NCBI GenBank assembly: GCA_023409265.1
Contig: JAEYHZ010000022.1
Span: 310,001-374,000, forward strand
DNA: 64,000 nt
Reading direction: 5' to 3'
From: Bacillota bacterium
GTDB lineage: Bacteria > Bacillota > Clostridia > Acetivibrionales > DSM-1351
A program made the position numbers and the translations under genes. Positions 42,405-51,082 of the stretch are shown one piece after another (the stretch's first letter is position 1; each line of letters opens with the position of its first letter). The notes under the pieces were generated by a model. That model was not told the DNA's origin. It made no database searches and was given only the letters and a program-made list of their open reading frames with translations.

Positions 42405-43259
42405 ATGTCCATTAACAAATCGTTTGTTTTGTTGTCCGCTTTTCCAAGTTCAAAAGACGGTTTTGAAATGCTGAAAAATGCGGTTGAATCAATAAAACCG
42501 TACGATTTTTCAATGATCGAGTATTATTGTGAAAACTGCAATTCCGACCGCATTCGTAAACTTTTTGAAGAGCATCAAAGCGTTTTCCTAGCTGCCGCTC
42601 TTCAAAAGGAGAAGGGATTAAGTTTGTGCACCCCCATAGCCGCCGACAGAAGGACAGCAATCAATGCACTGGCCGAATGCTTCCGGTTTGCCCGGCAGGC
42701 AGGTGCAAAATCGGTTTTACTTAATAGCGGGAGAAGACCTGAACAAGAAGAATATGATGAAGAGTGCCTAAGATATTTGAAGGATTCTATTTGCGAGCTT
42801 CATCAACGGGTAAACGATATTCATATTTTATTAGAACCCGGTGACCGTGATGTTGAATACCGTCACTTAATTGGTCACACGGATATGGCAGTTTCCTTTA
42901 TCCACGATATACGTACCGAAGTACCCTGTATCAGCCTAGTCTTTGATATGAGCCATATTGCACAGCTTAATGAGTATCTTTACTCTTCGTGGGAAATTGC
43001 AAAAAAATATTGTACCCATGTCCATTTGGCAAATTGTGTACTTAACAGGAATTCACAATTATTTGGAGATAAGCACCCTTTATTCAGTGTAAAGGACGGT
43101 GTCTACACTCACGAAACCGCCCAGTCATTTTATAATCATCTGCAAAATGAAAATAATCTTATAAACGTCGGAATTGAGATGATTTGCTCCGACGACTCCG
43201 AACAGCGTTTTTTTGAGTGCTTTGCATCTGAAACAGGATGGTTCTTTCAACATAAATAA
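42405..43259 (+). CDS. TIM-barrel isomerase-like protein, first of a pair
   Basis: This 284-residue protein of the xylose isomerase-like TIM-barrel fold has candidate metal ligands in LLEPGDRD, LVFDMSHIAQ (about 183-192), THVHLANC (about 206) and FGDKHPLF (about 222). It lies 17 bases after the GntR gene with AAGGGG before its start. The closest visible relative is the next gene: both share D-SHI-Q, TH-H and FGD-HP-F. The substrate is unknown. The start and end lack the complete ligand set of well-studied isomerases, so activity is not certain. Confidence 0.72.
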   Translation: MSINKSFVLLSAFPSSKDGFEMLKNAVESIKPYDFSMIEYYCENCNSDRIRKLFEEHQSVFLAAALQKEKGLSLCTPIAADRRTAINALAECFRFARQAGAKSVLLNSGRRPEQEEYDEECLRYLKDSICELHQRVNDIHILLEPGDRDVEYRHLIGHTDMAVSFIHDIRTEVPCISLVFDMSHIAQLNEYLYSSWEIAKKYCTHVHLANCVLNRNSQLFGDKHPLFSVKDGVYTHETAQSFYNHLQNENNLINVGIEMICSDDSEQRFFECFASETGWFFQHK

Positions 43260-43355
43260 TCTGATCGTTCTGAACAATAATAATTTATAAAATATCACGT
43301 AACATAATATACCATAGTACATACAAGTAAAAAACAATTTAAGGAGGTTGCATTA

Positions 43356-44270
43356 ATGAAAGAATCAATGCACAAATATTTCAAGATCGGAACCATCCAC
43401 TTCATGTCATATCCGCAGACAATGAAAGGGGAAGGACCAATTACGGAAACCCTGAAAAAAATTCTTGTTGATGACTATTTTGATGCGGTGGAAGTAACCT
43501 GGATCAAGTCGCCCGACGTTCGAAGCCAGGTACGAAAAATGTTTGTCGAAGCGGGCATTAATGTTTGCTATGGTGCGCAGCCGAGATTGCTTATAACCGG
43601 ACTGAATCCTAACGATTTAAATGAGGAAGGCCGATTAAAAGCACAGGCCACTCTGATGGAGGCAATCGATGAGGCTGAATACATAGGAGCAAAAGGCATT
43701 GCGTTTTTGGCCGGGAAGTACGAAGAAGAAAATAAAGAACAGGCATACGGGCAGCTATTGAAGACAACAAAAGCCATATGTGCCTATGCCAAATCAAAAG
43801 GCATGTCGGTTGAAGTCGAGGTGTTTGACTATGATCTGGACAAGAAGTCTCTTATTGGCCCTGCACCGTATTCTGCAAGGTTTGCTGCAGAGATGCGTGA
43901 ACACTTTGACAATTTCGGACTTCTGATCGATCTGTCACATATCCCTCAGACACATGAAACCAGCCGTTTTGTCATTCAGACTCTCAAGCCATATATTACC
44001 CATCTTCATTTCGGAAGTGCTGTCACGGCCGATCCTTCTATGGAGGCTTTCGGTGACACACATCCGCGTTTCAACTTCCCGAATTCCGTCAATTCGGTTG
44101 TGGAACTGGTTGACTTCCTGAAATGCCTGAAGGATGAAAATATGTTCAATTCACAGGATCCCATGGTTCTTTCCTTTGAGGTCAAGCCCTGGAAGGATGA
44201 AGATCCTGATCTGGTAATTGCTAACACCAAGAGAGTATTAAATCGGGCTTGGGCGCTTCTTGACGATTAA
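43356..44270 (+). CDS. TIM-barrel isomerase/epimerase-like protein, second of a pair
   Basis: This 304-residue TIM-barrel protein has likely metal ligands in EVEVFDYD (about 150-157), LLIDLSHIPQTHE (about 190), THLHFGSAV (about 213), AFGDTHPRF (about 230) and a final Glu in LSFEVKPW (about 274). AAGGAGG precedes the ATG. It is 96 bases from its paralogue, with an AATAATTTATAAAATAT element between them. It probably isomerises or epimerises an intermediate of the same pathway; the exact reaction cannot be read from sequence. Confidence 0.82.
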   Translation: MKESMHKYFKIGTIHFMSYPQTMKGEGPITETLKKILVDDYFDAVEVTWIKSPDVRSQVRKMFVEAGINVCYGAQPRLLITGLNPNDLNEEGRLKAQATLMEAIDEAEYIGAKGIAFLAGKYEEENKEQAYGQLLKTTKAICAYAKSKGMSVEVEVFDYDLDKKSLIGPAPYSARFAAEMREHFDNFGLLIDLSHIPQTHETSRFVIQTLKPYITHLHFGSAVTADPSMEAFGDTHPRFNFPNSVNSVVELVDFLKCLKDENMFNSQDPMVLSFEVKPWKDEDPDLVIANTKRVLNRAWALLDD

Positions 44271-44311
44271 GAAGCAAAGTTTTTTGATTTTAATCATGCC
44301 CTAACCACAAA

Positions 44312-44361
44312 AAGGAACGAAAATGCTTCTCCATAGCGGGACGATAGCATTTTTGTTCCTT
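44312..44361 (+). terminator. Strong hairpin after the GntR operon
   Basis: AAGGAACGAAAATGCT (44312-44327) pairs with AGCATTTTTGTTCCTT (44346-44361) over 16 bp with one G-T wobble. No T run follows, so termination may be factor-assisted or the hairpin may stabilise the 3' end. Confidence 0.6.
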
Positions 44362-44480
44362 CCTGCCAAGTACACATTCCTGGATATCGTTGGATATAAA
44401 TTTAGATATACTTAAAATTTGAAAAGATATCCGTTGAGCCTAGTGGCCTTGGGCGCTAGGATGGCTGAAGTTGACAATAG

Positions 44481-44604
44481 CTTTTTGTCTACCCTAGATG
44501 TGTTTTCCCCCTTATTCGAAGTTACTTTCTTTACCGCATAGGCTTTGGCATAGAATGAACGTGTTAGCCTGCATCCAGTCAATGGTTTCCCATTGGTTAC
44601 CTAG
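44481..44604 (-). pseudogene. Group II intron reverse transcriptase/maturase relic
   Basis: On the minus strand one frame (from 44604) reads LGNQWETIDWMQAN and another (from 44564) reads SFYAKAYAVKKVTSNKGENTSRVD. Together they match the opening of bacterial group II intron proteins (QW.TIDW.., then HSFYAKALAVRKVTSNKGK.T.GVD). The linking helix is missing, the frame is shifted and the rest of the gene is absent. The structured-looking DNA at 44605-44860, upstream in this orientation, may be leftover intron RNA domains. Confidence 0.8.
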
Positions 44605-44866
44605 AGTGTTATTCTCCTTTAGCCTCTCCGTTTATCAGTCGTTGAGTTACAAAATTAATAAGTTATTTTCCGTTCTGCCAAGAAATACCATAGGATAAGT
44701 CAGCACCCTTTCGAGTCAGGACAAAGTTTGAACCCCTATCTTCATCCGTTACAGAAGTAGCATTCTCTTTTTATCCTTTTCTTCTGCCCCCTATACCGTT
44801 TCTTTCCCTTGAGGTTAGATACCTCATTCTTATGAGGAGCATATAGGGTTTGTTGCAAAACTGATA

Positions 44867-46477
44867 TTAATTGAATGCAACATCTCTGCGTCCATATCCA
44901 TAAAAACCCGGAATAGTCACAGCGACAGCAATACCTGTCAGCACCAGCAAAATTGGTACATTCATTTCTTCAAGCGGTATCTGTGGTATGTGTCCATAAG
45001 GCGTGAGTTTTCCTGTCCATTCCGGCAGCTCCATCATTGAGCCGAACCACACCGAAAAAAAACTATATCCAAGGTAAGCATACGCAATCACCGTCAGCTT
45101 CGGCAAAAGGCCGGTGAGCAATACGGTAATCCCAAGCATTACCCATACGGCGGGTAGGTAGGATAACCCTGCTTTGATAAATGTCCCCAATGCCGGAGCC
45201 GATTCAAGTGCTGACGCGCCCATAATACCCATACCGAGTGAAGCAATTAGCATAAAGACCGCACCGCTAACAAAGGCAAAACCGAAATATCCGATAAGCT
45301 GTGAAGTCCGAGCCACCGAACGCGACAGTACATGCTCCGAATGTCCCGCTCTTTCCTCCGCACGGATTTTGAGCAGCATAGACAATACTGGAATCGTACT
45401 GACTAAAGCCATAATCGCCGTGAGCATTGTAATAAATTCATCGGTAATCGAATATGCACTACCCATAAACATTGCTTTCAATAGCTCGCTGTTTGCAACA
45501 AAGCTTTCCAAATCTCCAAACAGCGCGCCAAACAAAGCGGACAGCACAAATATCACGGTGCACCATATCAGAAACGAACCCCTAAGGAGCCGAAAACTCA
45601 GCCCGAATGTGTTTGACAGAAGCGCGGAAGCCGCTCCTTTGCCCCGCCTTGCGGGAATTAAACCTTGTCCCAAATCGCGGATTTTTCCAAAGTAAAACGC
45701 GAGAACAGTTATTATAACGGTGGCTCCCATCAGCAAAAACAATGGCCAGCTCAGGTTGCGCACATAGCTTTCAGTCATGTGCATATACCCGAACGGTGAA
45801 AAGTAGGACAATGCGCCGCTCCCGTTGTCGCCAACCGCCCGAAGCAGATAAGTCAACATCAACCACAGAAATGATAATCCCGTTGCCGTTCGATTGTTTG
45901 ATGTAAGCTGGCAAAAGGCAGCAGTGGCGGCGGCAAAGAACAGCCCTATGCCTCCAACGGCGGCGGCGAAGGTCGCAGAGCCCGCTAAATCCATTCCCTC
46001 AATCCGGAACATAGAAATGCCGAACCCTATGAAAAGGGTAATAAGAGCATTGGCGGTAACCGCGACCAGCATGGCCGCCGCTGTATTGCCGAGCCTTCCC
46101 ACGGGCATAGAACGCACAACTTCCATTCTGCCCAGCTCCTCATCATGACGGGTATGCCGGGTAATGAGGAAAATGTTCATAACAGCGATGATGATTCCCG
46201 TAAACAGTAACATATAGTTTGAGAACATCGCGCCACTTGTGTAATTGTCTATTCCATAAACAGGTCCAACAATAGCTATCATAGCCGGATTTTCCATGGT
46301 TTGCGCTATGGTAAGCCGTTCGGACGCCGTTGGGTACATATCCGAGTAATACGGGGCACACACTATGGTAAACAGGCTGATTCCAAGAACCCAGACCGCA
46401 AGGCGTATACGGTCACGCTTTAACATAAACCGGGCCAGATTTCCCGTTCCGGCGAACAATGCTTTCAACATATTCAT
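44867..46477 (-). CDS. ABC exporter permease, large two-half type
   Basis: This 536-residue protein has about 12 hydrophobic spans in two similar halves. It resembles the permeases of antibiotic or polyketide exporters of the TetR-regulated type (MLKALFAGTGNLARFMLKRDRIRLAVWVLG at the N-terminus, seen in pieces). It overlaps the ATPase gene by four bases (ATGA) and works with it. The exported compound is unknown; these systems often give resistance to ionophores or membrane-active drugs. Confidence 0.88.
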   Translation of the reverse strand: MNMLKALFAGTGNLARFMLKRDRIRLAVWVLGISLFTIVCAPYYSDMYPTASERLTIAQTMENPAMIAIVGPVYGIDNYTSGAMFSNYMLLFTGIIIAVMNIFLITRHTRHDEELGRMEVVRSMPVGRLGNTAAAMLVAVTANALITLFIGFGISMFRIEGMDLAGSATFAAAVGGIGLFFAAATAAFCQLTSNNRTATGLSFLWLMLTYLLRAVGDNGSGALSYFSPFGYMHMTESYVRNLSWPLFLLMGATVIITVLAFYFGKIRDLGQGLIPARRGKGAASALLSNTFGLSFRLLRGSFLIWCTVIFVLSALFGALFGDLESFVANSELLKAMFMGSAYSITDEFITMLTAIMALVSTIPVLSMLLKIRAEERAGHSEHVLSRSVARTSQLIGYFGFAFVSGAVFMLIASLGMGIMGASALESAPALGTFIKAGLSYLPAVWVMLGITVLLTGLLPKLTVIAYAYLGYSFFSVWFGSMMELPEWTGKLTPYGHIPQIPLEEMNVPILLVLTGIAVAVTIPGFYGYGRRDVAFN

Positions 46478-47361
46478 TTCCTCCCATCCTTATAATGCGT
46501 CATGAACAGTTCTTCAAGCGTTGGCGGCGCGCTGTCTAACGTAATGATTGAAAACTGGCTTATGTGGGAAATAATCTCACCCAACACATCCGAATCCACT
46601 TTAAAAGAGAGCCTGTTTCCCTCTTTCGCCATGTCATGAATACGTGGATTGTTGTCAATTCCTGTGACAGGCTGCGCCGTCGTCACCGAAACGGTAGTGC
46701 GTGTCAGATGACGAAGTTTTGAAAGCGTACCCGTCTCGATAATTTCACCCTTGCGTATAATACTCAACTTATCGCAGAGCTTTTCCACCTCGGTCAGGAT
46801 GTGGCTTGATAACAACACGCTTTTTCCCTGCTGCTTGACCTCATCCACGCATTCCACAAACACGCTTTCCATTAGCGGGTCAAGCCCGCTGGTCGGCTCG
46901 TCGAGAATGTATAAATCCGCGTCGGACGAAAAAGCGGCGATGAGGGCTACCTTTTGTCGGTTGCCTTTGGAGTAGGTGCGGCACTTTTTCGTTGGGTCAA
47001 GGTCAAACCGCTGTATCAGTTCGTCCCGCAGATTCTTTTTACCGCCGCGCCGCAAGCTGACGAGCAAATCAACTACCTCCCCGCCCGTCAGGTTCGGCCA
47101 CAGGTTGACATCACCCGGCACATAGGCGATTCTTCTGTGAATCTCAACCGCGTCCTTCCATACGTCCTTTCCAAAGATTTTGGCCTGGCCTTTGGTTGCT
47201 TGATAAATCCCAAGCAGTATGCGGATTGTGGTCGTCTTGCCCGCACCGTTCGGCCCGATAAAACCATACACCTCGCCTGTGTTCAGGGTAAGGTTTACCT
47301 TATCCAATGCGGTGAAATCCCCAAACTTTTTAGTTACGTTAGTAACTTCTACCATTGCCAT
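46474..47361 (-). CDS. ABC exporter ATP-binding protein
   Basis: This 295-residue protein has Walker A IGPNGAGKTTT (about 35-45), signature YSKGNRQKVAL (about 135), Walker B LYILDEPTSGLDP (about 156) and switch His in LLSSHILTEVEKL (about 191). A C-terminal extension follows, as in the NatA/CcmA-like exporter group. AAAGGAGGTATTTCAT precedes the ATG. It is coupled to the permease and lies downstream of a TetR gene with a matching operator. Confidence 0.94.
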   Translation of the reverse strand: MAMVEVTNVTKKFGDFTALDKVNLTLNTGEVYGFIGPNGAGKTTTIRILLGIYQATKGQAKIFGKDVWKDAVEIHRRIAYVPGDVNLWPNLTGGEVVDLLVSLRRGGKKNLRDELIQRFDLDPTKKCRTYSKGNRQKVALIAAFSSDADLYILDEPTSGLDPLMESVFVECVDEVKQQGKSVLLSSHILTEVEKLCDKLSIIRKGEIIETGTLSKLRHLTRTTVSVTTAQPVTGIDNNPRIHDMAKEGNRLSFKVDSDVLGEIISHISQFSIITLDSAPPTLEELFMTHYKDGRK

Positions 47362-47383
47362 ATGAAATACCTCCTTTAATTTA

Positions 47384-47400
47384 TGACTGAACGTCAGTCA
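47384..47400. promoter_or_regulatory. TetR operator upstream of the ABC exporter
   Basis: The perfect inverted repeat TGACTGA-ACG-TCAGTCA sits 22 bases before the ATPase start codon. A near-identical copy overlaps the promoter of the TetR gene at 48199-48215. Confidence 0.8.
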
Positions 47401-47441
47401 CTTTGTCCGATAAAAAATTGCCTTTTTACAGACGGATTCGG

Positions 47442-48041
47442 TTAAAAATCCGTCTGCAATACCCGGCCTAAAAAATCTCTGATATATTTTTTTGCAAGGT
47501 CAAAATCAATGTTAAGCGTTTCGTAAAACGAAAGGTGAATCTGCCTGAACGCTCCCATGATAACAACCGCCGTAAACTCCGCGTCCAAAATGGAACATTC
47601 GCGGCGTTCTTGTCCAGCCTCCAACAGTAGCTTGAAAGTGGGAATGATTAACTTGGCGCTCCTGTCCAACGCATGTTCATACATTTCTTTCAGATTAAGC
47701 ATTTCGTCAGACGCGAGGATTGCTTTTAGCTTTTTGTCCCGCTGTATGGCTAACCCGAAAGTAAAGTCAAGGTAGTTATGGATTCTCTGCTTTGGCGTGT
47801 ATTTTTCGTCAAGCAGTATCTCCTTTGTTTTGGCAAGTATACTCTCGGCCATTCTTTGAAGGACAGCATCCATTACCTCATCTTTCGATTTGAAATAGTT
47901 ATAGAAGCTACCTTTTGCAATTCCTGCCTTTTGCACAATGCTTTCAATGCTTGTGTTCTGATACCCCTCCTTGCTAAACAATTCTTGTGCGGCGTTCAAA
48001 ATATCATCGCGGCGTTCGGAAGGGTTTTTTACAGTTCTCAA
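47442..48041 (-). CDS. TetR family regulator of the ABC exporter
   Basis: This protein of about 199 residues has an N-terminal helix-turn-helix (about 10-55; NTSIESIVQKAGIAKGSFYNYFKSKDEV) and a helical ligand domain. TTG 48041 is preferred because AGAGGTGA lies six bases before it; a GTG at 48050 falls within that ribosome site. Two copies of TGAnTGAnCGTCAGTCA flank the gene, one at its promoter and one before the exporter, which indicates repression of both. Confidence 0.92.
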   Translation of the reverse strand: MRTVKNPSERRDDILNAAQELFSKEGYQNTSIESIVQKAGIAKGSFYNYFKSKDEVMDAVLQRMAESILAKTKEILLDEKYTPKQRIHNYLDFTFGLAIQRDKKLKAILASDEMLNLKEMYEHALDRSAKLIIPTFKLLLEAGQERRECSILDAEFTAVVIMGAFRQIHLSFYETLNIDFDLAKKYIRDFLGRVLQTDF

Positions 48042-48187
48042 TATGTTCACCTCTCATTTACTGCAAAATTGAAAGACCCTGATCCATTCCGGAATCAAGG
48101 TCTCATCGTTTCATCCTTACCCGGGACAATATGTCCGTGATGACGGTTAAGGAACCAAATCGGTTGATTACTCCCCTTGTTGAGGAT

Positions 48188-48216
48188 AGTATAGTACATG
48201 AATGACCGTCAGTCAA
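48188..48216 (-). promoter_or_regulatory. Promoter with overlapping TetR operator
   Basis: On the minus strand TTGACT (48216-48211) and TATACT (48193-48188) are 17 bases apart. The operator TGAATGACCGTCAGTCA (48199-48215, plus strand) covers the -35 box and most of the spacer, so binding would block polymerase. Confidence 0.85.
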
Positions 48217-48356
48217 TAGGTTTCCCTAAAGAATTTCGTAAAAAATTTCTTATCCAAAGATCTCTCACAAGCAACAAGAATACCTCGCTACCCGCCGGAA
48301 CGGAACCGACTGGCAGCAAAGCATGTTACAGTGCCATTTATATTCGTGAAAATGTA

Positions 48357-49148
48357 TTACTCAAGCAGCTCTCTCTTATTGAATGGAGCCATCATAAATC
48401 TCTTTGCGGACTTAAGATTTGTAAGCCACACCAGATGTGCATCCTGTTTTGTATTACCAAGTATTCTAGGAACAAAGAACTTAGCAACTGTCTCAGGCTT
48501 ATCTCCAAGCGTATTAAAAACTCTCTTAAACCGCTTATCTTCAGTAACTGAAGAACTTTCTCCAGTAGGCGACTTTGTAATAAACTCTGTAAGCATCATA
48601 CCAGGAGACAGTCTGCCAGCCTTAACCGGAGAATCCTTTAATTCTTTTGCCAGTGCTTTAGTGAAGTAAGTAAGAGCACGTTTTGAGGTTCCATACAAAA
48701 TAGTTTGCTCAATAATCATGTCATTAGAGCCTAAACCTTCCATATTCCAAATTTGGCCATGTCCCTGGTTAAGCATATTTTCAGCAGCTACTTTAGAACC
48801 GTACATAATACCCTTTATATTTGTGTCAACAACTGCGTCAATGTATTCATCAGGTGTGCCCCACAAATATTCACGAGGAGAGTTCTGCCCGGCATTATTG
48901 ATCCATATGTCTACTCTCCCCCACCTTTCAACTGATTTCAGCCATAGGTTTTTTATATCATCTATGTTTCTTACATTACAAGCTATATAAATGAACTGGT
49001 TTTCAAACTTCTTCAGCTCTTCTTTAGCTTTATCAAAGGATTGAGGTTTTGAACCTGAAATGGTCACATTACACCCTGCCTTTAAAAATTCTTTAGCCAT
49101 TTCAAGACCTAAGCCACGGGTACTTCCCGTTATTACAACATTTTTCAT
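48357..49148 (-). CDS. SDR family oxidoreductase
   Basis: This 263-residue protein of the classical short-chain dehydrogenase layout has the cofactor loop TGSTRGLG (about 7-14), NNAG (about 84-87), and a catalytic Tyr-Lys in YGTSK (about 152-156) after IWNMEGLGS. The MEGLGS stretch and YGTSKRALTYFTKAL resemble the chlorophyll(ide) b reductase-like SDR branch, though no chlorophyll chemistry is expected here. No close operon partner is seen; the flavodoxin gene lies 142 bases upstream on the same strand. Confidence 0.9.
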   Translation of the reverse strand: MKNVVITGSTRGLGLEMAKEFLKAGCNVTISGSKPQSFDKAKEELKKFENQFIYIACNVRNIDDIKNLWLKSVERWGRVDIWINNAGQNSPREYLWGTPDEYIDAVVDTNIKGIMYGSKVAAENMLNQGHGQIWNMEGLGSNDMIIEQTILYGTSKRALTYFTKALAKELKDSPVKAGRLSPGMMLTEFITKSPTGESSSVTEDKRFKRVFNTLGDKPETVAKFFVPRILGNTKQDAHLVWLTNLKSAKRFMMAPFNKRELLE

Positions 49149-49290
49149 TTTAAACCATCCTTATCTATAATTTCTTATTCATTTATATACTATTACCAAT
49201 GTAATCTGGTATTTTCCATACGGGTCTGTGATATGGTTCCTTATAAACAAACTACGTTTTGAACGCGCACCGACAGCGCTTAGCAGAAAG

Positions 49291-49764
49291 TTATACTTTG
49301 CCCTGTGCAACTATCTTTCCAACAAATTTTTCTGCTCTGCAAATGTCTTTGTCATTAGGATGGTCTTCTGCAAATTTGCTTAAGATCTCAAATATTCTGT
49401 TCTCGCTGAAATCTCTGCTGACAAAGCTTCCTTTGCATGCAAAGCTCCCCCTGTACCTCCCCCCTTTGGACTTTAAAAGCTTTATTAATTTATTATTATA
49501 AAATCTCATTCCAATACCACTTGTTGAAAAAATAAAAAAATCCTTATTTTTTAGATTCAACTTTTCAGCAAAACTTAATAATTGTGGAGACATGCTTTCT
49601 CTATAAACTCCGGATCCAAATCCGATAAGATCGTAATTATCAATTTCAGCTTTTTTGGTGTCTTTTAGACTTAATAGATCAGCATTAGTCTTACTGGCGA
49701 ATACTTTGGCTATTTTTTCAGTGTTTTTATGATAAGCTGAATAATATATAATCAGTGATTTCAT
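49291..49764 (-). CDS. Flavodoxin-like protein
   Basis: This 157-residue protein has the FMN phosphate loop near the start (IIYYSAYHKNTEKIA, about 4-18) and the GFGSGVYRESM region (about 48-58), with FFIFSTSGIG following. It fits flavodoxins of the type that donate electrons to reductases or act as quinone or protoporphyrinogen-type oxidoreductases. It belongs to a stretch of four redox genes on the minus strand. Confidence 0.85.
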   Translation of the reverse strand: MKSLIIYYSAYHKNTEKIAKVFASKTNADLLSLKDTKKAEIDNYDLIGFGSGVYRESMSPQLLSFAEKLNLKNKDFFIFSTSGIGMRFYNNKLIKLLKSKGGRYRGSFACKGSFVSRDFSENRIFEILSKFAEDHPNDKDICRAEKFVGKIVAQGKV

Positions 49765-50437
49765 GGACTTTATTCTTCTCCACTTCTTAATACTTTTATT
49801 AGTAAGATTTCCTTTAAAAAGTATTTAGTTTCGTATATGTCAGAAGCCAGGATGATAATATTTTTCCCTCTGCACTATTCTCCTGGTGCTTTCTTCATGA
49901 ATAATGCAAGAGCCTTGAAAATTTATTATCCTCCAGTAAAGTATATGGCAGCAGGTACCCGTCCAATGTTCCAGCAGGTCAGCATACAACTTTTGCATAT
50001 TCCTTTTGCCGTGCTTGGGCAACAGTGTCTTGTATTCTCTTATAAAATGAATCCTTCTAACTTGCAGCCCATAGCAAACCTCCAGTTCTTCTTATAACCA
50101 TCGTATATACTATATTTTACCAATGCTTACGCTAATATACAAGTTTCACCTTTTTATGCCGGATGAAAATTTTACTTTTACAATTACTAGCTAGAACATA
50201 ATTTTCAATGACGGTATGCCGCAGACTTGACATCACCATGAGCCTTGCGGGAAAACCGGGAAAACTGAAGCTCAGACCTTGGCAGCATAATGAGTTTTTA
50301 TTTTGATTAATATAACGAGGCTATAGGTGGCGGGTTCCGCTTCGGTTTTCGGGCGGTGAGAACATATCTCCCGCCTAGTTGAAACGTAAAGGTAATTAAA
50401 TTTTTCTACAGCAGAAATTTTTATCTGAACCAATGCG
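49765..50437. other. Long gap holding gene remnants
   Basis: No intact gene is seen over 670 bases. A decayed copy of an ABC ATPase signature region lies at 50212-50260. GGCGGG and CCCGCC arms near 50327 and 50372 could form a loose hairpin. Other short frames show no family features. Confidence 0.45.
50212..50260 (+). pseudogene. Relic of a DrrA-like ABC ATPase gene
   Basis: About 42 of 48 bases match the intact ATPase gene at 26232-26281, in the stretch encoding SGGMRRRIDIAMSLVGKP. A two-base deletion after GGTATGC shifts the frame, and a TGA follows. Flanking sequence does not match, so this is a small scar of a lost exporter gene. Confidence 0.6.
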
Positions 50438-51082
50438 TTATAAAAATGGCCTTTCCAACCGTTTATCAAAGGCATTATTCTTTTTTAAAACTCTGTGCCA
50501 GCCCAGATTATTAAGCCCTATGTCACAGAAAAATTGAAACAGGCACGCTTGAAACTTTGTAAGCTTATATGGTTTCCCCAGTTCCTTAGTTATTTTCTGA
50601 TCAAAGGTATGTGTTTGCTCATATATTCTGCCTAAGGTATTAATTTTCCTTAAAACCTTTTTGAACATTTTGGGGAACATATATATTGCGGCGGCTTCTC
50701 CCCTGGAAACAGTTCCCAAATAATTATAATTAAGCTGTTTTGCCAGGGATGCAAAATATCGTTCCACATACTTTTCCTGTGCTGTTTCAATAAATCCAGC
50801 CTGTATTATAAACCCCATTGATTTGCCATGTATAGAGGATGGCCTTAAATGTTGTATGAAATTCATCATAATTCCCGGCATAGCATGAATGTACAAAGGC
50901 AATATAAATATTAACGTGTCAAACGCCTCCACATAAAGTGCTAATTCGTCCGGATCAGAGTTTGCAATGCATTTTATCTCACATGGTGATTTCATTTCAC
51001 GTACAAATTCTTCACATACTATTCTTGAATTGCTGTTTTTGGAATTTCCTTTTGGGGACCCGTTAATAATAATTGTTCTCAT
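50438..51082 (-). CDS. NAD(P)H-dependent FMN reductase-like protein
   Basis: This 214-residue flavodoxin-fold protein opens with TIIINGSPKGNSKNSNS (about 3-19), the FMN phosphate loop of the iron-sulfur flavoprotein/WrbA-like group, and has LPLYIHAMPGIMMNFI (about 61-76), typical of the flavin-binding second loop. It overlaps the next flavoprotein gene by four bases, so the two are likely made together. The electron acceptor is unknown. Confidence 0.85.
   Translation of the reverse strand: MRTIIINGSPKGNSKNSNSRIVCEEFVREMKSPCEIKCIANSDPDELALYVEAFDTLIFILPLYIHAMPGIMMNFIQHLRPSSIHGKSMGFIIQAGFIETAQEKYVERYFASLAKQLNYNYLGTVSRGEAAAIYMFPKMFKKVLRKINTLGRIYEQTHTFDQKITKELGKPYKLTKFQACLFQFFCDIGLNNLGWHRVLKKNNAFDKRLERPFL

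Noticed and set aside
44440..44475. tRNA-like GC-rich segment
   Set aside because: No cloverleaf with T-loop and anticodon arm could be formed; it is adjacent to the intron relic.
49837..50097. 86-codon plus-strand frame in the 49.8-50.1 kb gap
   Set aside because: No ribosome site and no recognisable domain; the antisense frames are equally open, as expected for decayed DNA.
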